Positions 60,180-64,000 of a stretch of 64,000 nucleotides of DNA are shown one piece after another. The number at the start of each line of letters is the position of its first letter. Within the stretch, counting starts at the first letter, position 1. Source of the DNA: Cellulomonas fimi ATCC 484 (GTDB lineage: Bacteria > Actinomycetota > Actinomycetes > Actinomycetales > Cellulomonadaceae); NCBI RefSeq assembly GCF_000212695.1, contig NC_015514.1, forward strand, positions 3,720,001-3,784,000, in the 5' to 3' direction. The notes under the pieces are model-generated. The model did no database searches. It was given only the letters and a program-made list of their open reading frames with translations, and was not told the origin of the DNA. Both the position numbers and the translations under genes were made by a program.

Positions 60180-60815
60180 TCAGCCCTCGCTCGACGCGTC
60201 GTCGGCGCCCTCGGCCGGCGCGTCCGTGACGTCGTCGGCGGGGCCCTGCGGCGCGTCGTCGGCGCGGACCAGGCGGGCGGAGGCGTACGACTGCATCGGC
60301 TGGCCGAACGCCGCCATGTCGTGCGCCCACATGAGGTCGCCCTGCACGAGGCCGTAGAGCCGCTTGCCCGAGCTGACGTCGGCGCCCGACGCGGTGTGCG
60401 CGATCAGGTCGCTCGCGAGGTCGATGCGGCCCTTGCCGACGACTCCCAGGTACACCGCGACGTGTCCCGACGGGTCGGCGAGGAACAGCTCGACGGGGTG
60501 CTGGTCCGCGTCGATGCCCTCGGGCCGCTCCGGGGGAACGCGCCAGTAGCCGGACTCCGTGGACCACACCGGGCCGGGCGCGTCGGCGGCGCCCCCGTCG
60601 TCGAGCGCCGCGGCGTCGTCCGGGGCGACGACGAGCCGGATCGTCGACGTGTAGGACAGGTAGGGACCGCCGTCGTGGTCGAAGACGACCTCCTGCGTGA
60701 AGGCGGTCTCCTCGATCCCCGGGTAGCCCACGACCCCCTCGCCGCGCCAGCGGCCGACGAGCCACGCGAGCGGGTACACCTCGGGTGCCAGCCCTTCGGG
60801 CAGGACGAACGCCAT
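60180..60815 (-). CDS. Nitrobindin/FABP-like heme-binding protein
   Basis: 211 residues with the ten-stranded beta-barrel of the THAP4/nitrobindin family: GRWRGEGVVGYPGIEE (GxWxGxG), FDHDGGPYLSYTST, SGYWRVPPE, and a candidate proximal heme His near the end of the barrel (GDLMWAHDMAAFG). An acidic Ala/Asp tail follows. It may bind heme and NO. Co-transcribed with ygfZ and preceded by the 35-residue membrane peptide. Confidence 0.88.
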   Translation of the reverse strand: MAFVLPEGLAPEVYPLAWLVGRWRGEGVVGYPGIEETAFTQEVVFDHDGGPYLSYTSTIRLVVAPDDAAALDDGGAADAPGPVWSTESGYWRVPPERPEGIDADQHPVELFLADPSGHVAVYLGVVGKGRIDLASDLIAHTASGADVSSGKRLYGLVQGDLMWAHDMAAFGQPMQSYASARLVRADDAPQGPADDVTDAPAEGADDASSEG

Positions 60816-60833
60816 CTCAGACCTCTCGACGGA

Positions 60834-60941
60834 TCAGCGCTGGCCCTTGAAGAGCTTCCAGACGACGAGCCCGGCGACCCACGCGATCGCCAGGGTCGCC
60901 GCGACGAGCAGGCCGATGAAGACTCCCTCGAGCGCAGTCAT
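60834..60941 (-). CDS. 35-residue single-helix membrane protein
   Basis: Unrecognised short protein: MTALEGVF, one hydrophobic segment (IGLLVAATLAIAWVAGLVVW), then the basic end KLFKGQR. ATG at 60941, stop 18 bases before the nitrobindin-like gene. AGGA lies ten bases upstream, and TAGGAT could be a -10 seven bases before the start, fitting a very short leader. Composition and lack of any overlap support a real gene. Confidence 0.7.
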   Translation of the reverse strand: MTALEGVFIGLLVAATLAIAWVAGLVVWKLFKGQR

Positions 60942-60981
60942 GCACCGAATCCTAACGACGCCGCACCCCTACGCTGTTCCG

Positions 60982-61353
60982 GTGAGCAACGGCATCCGCC
61001 CCCTCGTGATCAAGACCACCTCGGGCCTGGACCGGCCGGAGGCCGCGAACCAGGCGTTCACGGTCGCCGCGGCGGCCGTCGCCGCCGGGGCCGTGGTGAG
61101 CCTGTGGCTCACGGGCGAGTCCGCGTGGTTCGGCCTTCCCGGGCGTGCCGCCGAGCTGGACCTCCCGCACGCGACCCCGTTGTCCGACCTCCTCGACGTC
61201 GTCCTCGAGGGCGGCACGGTGACCGTCTGCACCCAGTGCGCGGTCCGCCGGGGCATCGGGCCGGACGACCTCCTGCCCGGGGTCCGCATCGCGGGCGCGG
61301 CAGTCTTCGTCGAGGAGACCCTGCGCCCCACGGCCCAGGCCCTCGTCTACTGA
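60982..61353 (+). CDS. DsrE family protein
   Basis: 123 residues of the DsrE/DsrF-like fold: RPLVIKTTSGLDRPEAANQAFTVAAAAVAAG, LWLTGESAWFGLPG, and a cysteine pair in VTVCTQCAVRRGIGPDDL at the position of the family's active Cys; ends GAAVFVEETLRPTAQALVY. Likely sulfur-relay or redox role. GTG at 60982 lies six bases after a -10-like TACGCT, suggesting a leaderless transcript; divergent from the 35-residue gene with only 40 bases between. Confidence 0.87.
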   Translation: MSNGIRPLVIKTTSGLDRPEAANQAFTVAAAAVAAGAVVSLWLTGESAWFGLPGRAAELDLPHATPLSDLLDVVLEGGTVTVCTQCAVRRGIGPDDLLPGVRIAGAAVFVEETLRPTAQALVY

Positions 61354-61391
61354 CCCCTCTCCCGCCCCTGCCGCCTCCCCACCACGGCGCC

Positions 61392-61457
61392 GAGCTCGTC
61401 AGCTCCGGTCGAGTTCGTCAGCTGCAACTGACGACCTCGTCCGGGAGTGACGAGCTC
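61392..61457. terminator. Long imperfect hairpin between convergent genes
   Basis: Arms of about 30 bases (61392-61421 and 61428-61457), matching at roughly 26 positions and anchored by GAGCTCGTCA/TGACGAGCTC and CGTCAG/CTGACG, close on a 6-base loop CTGCAA. A bidirectional terminator is the simplest explanation. Confidence 0.75.
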
Positions 61458-61498
61458 GACGTGGGCCGTGGGGGACGGGGAGCGGGCGGACGGGTGGG

Positions 61499-61999
61499 TC
61501 AGGGGCGGGTGCGCAGGCGCAGGGCGAGCAGGTAGAGCTCGCAGCCGAGGCACAGGCCGAACGCCGCGTTGAGGAACGCCGCGACGAGGGCGACCGCGGC
61601 GGCGACCGGGACGGCCGCCGCGACACCGAGCGCACCCAGCAGCACGCCGACGCCCGTCACCAGCAGGCCGACGAGCTGCGCGAACCGCGGCGGACGGGGG
61701 TCCTCCCGCTCCCGCACCGGCCCGAGCCGCGGCGCGACGACCCGGCGGAACAGCCCGGCCTGCCACGTCCCGGGCACGCCGCGCGCGACGCCGAGCGCGA
61801 AGCTCGCGGCGACGACGGCGAGCAGCGCCAGCGCGACACCCGGCAGGTCGCCGAGCAGCAGGACGGCGACGAGAAGCACGGCGCTCACGCCGGCCCCGAA
61901 CCGCGGGCCGCGGACGTCGATCCCGCCGTCTCCGGGTGCGGGGACCGGGTCAGGCGTGGTCTGCCGGGTCGTGGGGGTCGGGGCGGTGACGTTGTTCAT
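61499..61999 (-). CDS. DUF4395 family membrane protein
   Basis: 166 residues: short Pro/Thr-rich head, then four helices with the family marks DVRGPRFGAGVSAVLL, PPRFAQLVGLLVTGVGVLLG and the cysteine end NAAFGLCLGCELY. Often encoded beside thioredoxin-like proteins and rhodanese, as here. GAGAGG precedes ATG at 61999. Function unknown, probably redox-linked. Confidence 0.9.
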   Translation of the reverse strand: MNNVTAPTPTTRQTTPDPVPAPGDGGIDVRGPRFGAGVSAVLLVAVLLLGDLPGVALALLAVVAASFALGVARGVPGTWQAGLFRRVVAPRLGPVREREDPRPPRFAQLVGLLVTGVGVLLGALGVAAAVPVAAAVALVAAFLNAAFGLCLGCELYLLALRLRTRP

Positions 62000-62161
62000 G
62001 GCAGGTCCTCTCAGGACGGGCCTCGGTGCGGGGCCGCGATCCGGTGCACGGGGAGATCCGGACCGCCCACGGACGCACGGGCGACCCGGCGGAGCGGGCG
62101 CGGGGCCGGGGTCGCAGGCGCGTCGGGCGGTCGGCCGGACGGGCCGCGCGCCGACGGGCCG

Positions 62162-62650
62162 TCAGCGCGGGGCGACCCCGTCGCGACAGGAGTCGAGCGC
62201 GGCCAGCGCCTGGCGGCGGTCCGTCGCACCGGACATCCGGCCGACGACCGCTCCGCTCGCGTCGAGGAGCAGGACGGTGGGCGTGCGCATCACGTGGAAG
62301 CGTCGCACGAGGTCGAGGTGCTCGGCGACGTCGAGGTCGACGTGCGAGACGCCGTCGTGCTCGGCCGCGACCGCCGCGAGCACGGCACGGGTCCGCCGGC
62401 AGGGGGTGCACACCTCGGAGGAGAGCTGCAGGAACGTGGCGCGCGCACCGAGCGGCCCACCGAGCTCGTGCGCGCCCACCCGGTCGTCCCGCGCGTCCGC
62501 GTCGGAGGCGCCCCCCGGGCCGGTCGACGCCTCGGCCGCCGCCAGCACGGCGGGAGCGACGGCTGTGAACCGACCCTCGCGCGACCGCCACACCAGCCCT
62601 ACGACGACGGCGACGGCGAGCACGCCGAGGACGAGCGCGACGCGGTCCAC
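62162..62650 (-). CDS. Membrane-anchored thioredoxin-like protein
   Basis: 162 residues: N-terminal helix VALVLGVLAVAVVVGLVW, then a thioredoxin fold with active site CTPCRR and the cis-Pro loop MRTPTVLLLDASG. Predicted to face outside and exchange disulfides. GTG at 62650 directly follows the stop of the upstream membrane-protein gene. Upstream of DUF4395 in the same orientation (162-base gap without other features). Confidence 0.9.
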   Translation of the reverse strand: MDRVALVLGVLAVAVVVGLVWRSREGRFTAVAPAVLAAAEASTGPGGASDADARDDRVGAHELGGPLGARATFLQLSSEVCTPCRRTRAVLAAVAAEHDGVSHVDLDVAEHLDLVRRFHVMRTPTVLLLDASGAVVGRMSGATDRRQALAALDSCRDGVAPR

Positions 62651-62651
62651 G

Positions 62652-63386
62652 TCAGCCGACCAGGACGCGGCCGACGACGTAGACGAGCAGGCCCGTGACG
62701 GTGACCGGCAGGGCGGCGAGGGCGAGCGACGGGAGCCTGCGCTCGAGCGCGGCCATGCGGTCGAACAGCGCGTGCAGGGCCGAGACGAGCACGCCCACGG
62801 CGACACCGAGGAGCCCGCCGGCGACGGGGTCGAGCGGGTCGAGCAGGAGCCCGACGAGCGCACCGGCGGCGGCGGACGACAGGGTCGTGACGACCACGCC
62901 GAGCCACGCGGGCAGGTGCACGGCGACCACGACCGAGCCGACCGCGAGCGCGAGCGCGCCGGTGACCACGAGCGCCTCGCCGCCGGTGCCGCGCGAGGTG
63001 GCGACCCACCCGGTCGACGCGACCGCGACGAGCGTCCCGGCGACCGTGCCGGACACCGACTCGACGAGCCGCACCCGCCCGTCGCGGCGCAGCAGCTCGT
63101 TGACGAACGCGAGCACGACGGCGCCCGCGAACACGACCGGCAGGCCCTGCAGGTAGGGCTGCGTCTCGGCGAACGTGACGACCGCGACGGACCCGACGCC
63201 GCCGAGGGCGACGACGGCCGACGACCCCGGCCCGAACGGCAGCCCCGCGAGCGCGGGCCAGCCCGCGGCGAGGACCAGCACGAGCGCGGCGCACACCGCG
63301 GCGAGCGGGAGCGGGCCGAGGAACCCGGCGACCGCGACGACAGCGGCGAGGACGGCCGTGAGGACCGCGCGTGTGGCGAGCTGCAT
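62652..63386 (-). CDS. Hypothetical multi-helix membrane protein
   Basis: 244 residues with about seven predicted helices (VLTAVLAAVVAVAGFLGPLPL, AVCAALVLVLAAGWPAL, LGVVVTTLSSAAAGALVGLLL) and one charged loop NELLRRDGRVRLVE. Family not recognised. No Shine-Dalgarno is evident before ATG at 63386. Its stop is followed immediately by the thioredoxin-like gene. Bases 63387-63610 hold no supported gene. Confidence 0.75.
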   Translation of the reverse strand: MQLATRAVLTAVLAAVVAVAGFLGPLPLAAVCAALVLVLAAGWPALAGLPFGPGSSAVVALGGVGSVAVVTFAETQPYLQGLPVVFAGAVVLAFVNELLRRDGRVRLVESVSGTVAGTLVAVASTGWVATSRGTGGEALVVTGALALAVGSVVVAVHLPAWLGVVVTTLSSAAAGALVGLLLDPLDPVAGGLLGVAVGVLVSALHALFDRMAALERRLPSLALAALPVTVTGLLVYVVGRVLVG

Positions 63387-63610
63387 GCGGCCGCTACCGC
63401 CCCGTCGTCCGGGACGTCGCGACGCAGGCCGGCGACGCCGTCAGGGGCGTCGTGGGCAGCGTCGACGGGCACGTCGGCGAGGGCTCGGGGCGGATCGGCA
63501 CGGCATGGATTGTCGCAGACGACCGCCGTCCACCCGGTCGTCTCCGGGCACGGGCCGCCCGGCGGGCGCGGTACGGTGTGCAGCACTCGCACGCGGGGAG
63601 GAGGTTCCAC

Positions 63611-64000
63611 GTGGCAGATCTGCTGCTGCTCACTCCCGCGTCCGGGGGCTCCGCACAGGTGCTCCCGGCGCTCGGTCTGTTGTCGCACCGGGTCCGGGTG
63701 CTCCCCGTCGAACCGTCGGCCCTGGTGGACGCCCCGGACGCGGACATCGTCGTGCTCGACGCCCGCCGTGACCTGGTGACGGCTCGCACGACCTGCCGCC
63801 TGCTGCGCGCGACGGGCCTGACGGTGCCGCTCGTGCTCGTGCTGACCGAGGGCGGCCTGACGGTCGTCACGGCGGAGTGGGGCGCGGACGACATCATCCT
63901 GGAGTCCGCGAACCCGGCCGAGGTCGAGACGCGCTTCCGGCTCGTGATGGAGCGGGCCGCGACGGCCGGCTACGACGACGCCCCGCAGGAGATCTCGTCG
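63611..64000 (+). CDS. glnR: Nitrogen-response regulator GlnR (5' part)
   Basis: OmpR-type regulator; 130 codons are present, the rest lies beyond the window. The N-terminus MADLLLLTPASGGSAQVLPALGLLSHRVRV, then ADIVVLDARRDLVTARTTCRLLRATGLTVPLVLVLTEGGLTVVTAEWGADDIIL, matches actinobacterial GlnR, an orphan regulator lacking the full phosphorylation pocket. It controls ammonium uptake and assimilation. GTG at 63611 follows GAGGAGG. Confidence 0.93.
   Translation, partial: MADLLLLTPASGGSAQVLPALGLLSHRVRVLPVEPSALVDAPDADIVVLDARRDLVTARTTCRLLRATGLTVPLVLVLTEGGLTVVTAEWGADDIILESANPAEVETRFRLVMERAATAGYDDAPQEISS

Noticed and set aside
1..64000. tRNA, rRNA, CRISPR arrays, insertion sequences, phage genes
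   Set aside because: Read for T-arm-like GGTTCGA stretches, repeated spacers, transposase or integrase motifs; none was found by eye. A covariance-model scan would settle RNA genes.

Overview
The window is about 64 kb of very GC-rich DNA with strong codon bias, frequent GTG starts and many 4-base GTGA/ATGA gene overlaps. It looks like a chromosomal segment of a saprophytic actinobacterium. A Cellulomonas-like member of the Cellulomonadaceae is my best guess, from the density of glycan and sugar-acid genes beside GlnR, ClpC, DUF2516, DUF4395 and RskA-type anti-sigma genes; this is an inference from gene content, not an alignment. I see no tRNA, rRNA, CRISPR array, insertion sequence or prophage.

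Layout. 1-3.1 kb: a carbohydrate ABC importer (binding protein, two permeases, the last one cut by the window edge) with a clear TTGACA promoter and LacI-type operators. 3.4-7.6 kb: an FMN-dependent 2-hydroxy-acid dehydrogenase, an MFS exporter that lacks any ATG/GTG/TTG start, a quinone-oxidoreductase-like MDR enzyme and a small unknown. 7.8-10.8 kb: a secreted GH64 beta-1,3-glucanase with a ricin-B lectin domain, and a lipoprotein. 10.9-17.5 kb: a second sugar system, in which a LacI regulator fused to a DUF6807 domain and a Gfo/Idh/MocA oxidoreductase face a divergent ABC importer across two matching operators. 17.7-19.0 kb: a papain-like/C39-like protein with three MIR-type repeats. 19.1-23.9 kb: a sulfonate-type ABC operon with a flavin monooxygenase, preceded by an unannotated short leader peptide ending in three TGT cysteine codons.

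24.9-31.8 kb: a uronate/pectin-breakdown operon (TRAP transporter, kduI, IclR regulator, kduD) divergent from a DUF4862 gene, with a near-perfect palindrome between them. 32-40.6 kb: a tiny secreted peptide, clpC with a ClgR-like site, a beta-helix protein, a GH13 enzyme, a HAD phosphatase, and a fatty acid desaturase with two small partners. 40.7-46.3 kb: RidA, then a DUF4397 protein, a class F sortase, an ECF sigma factor and its anti-sigma factor, then a PLP enzyme and a hydrolase. 46.5-52.1 kb: MMPL transporter, aldo/keto reductase, flavohemoglobin, macro-domain protein and a membrane protein.

52.1-55.3 kb: a TetR regulator and a GH3 beta-glucosidase that share the same operator, CCTACC-N3-CGGTWRG (W = A or T, R = A or G). 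55.26-55.98 kb: a 730-base non-coding stretch with repeated hairpins, DnaA-box-like sites and a 16-bp tandem repeat. 56.0-64.0 kb: housekeeping-type genes (dtd, asparaginase, DUF2516, FUSC, YgfZ, nitrobindin-like, a 35-residue membrane peptide, DsrE, DUF4395, thioredoxin-like, a membrane protein) and the start of glnR.

Most of the accessory content is modular carbon uptake: importer, enzyme and local repressor, each module with its own visible operator. The most distinctive items are the Cys-codon leader peptide of the sulfur operon, the LacI-DUF6807 fusion with its mirrored operators, the MIR-repeat cysteine-peptidase-like protein, and the shared TetR/GH3 operator.
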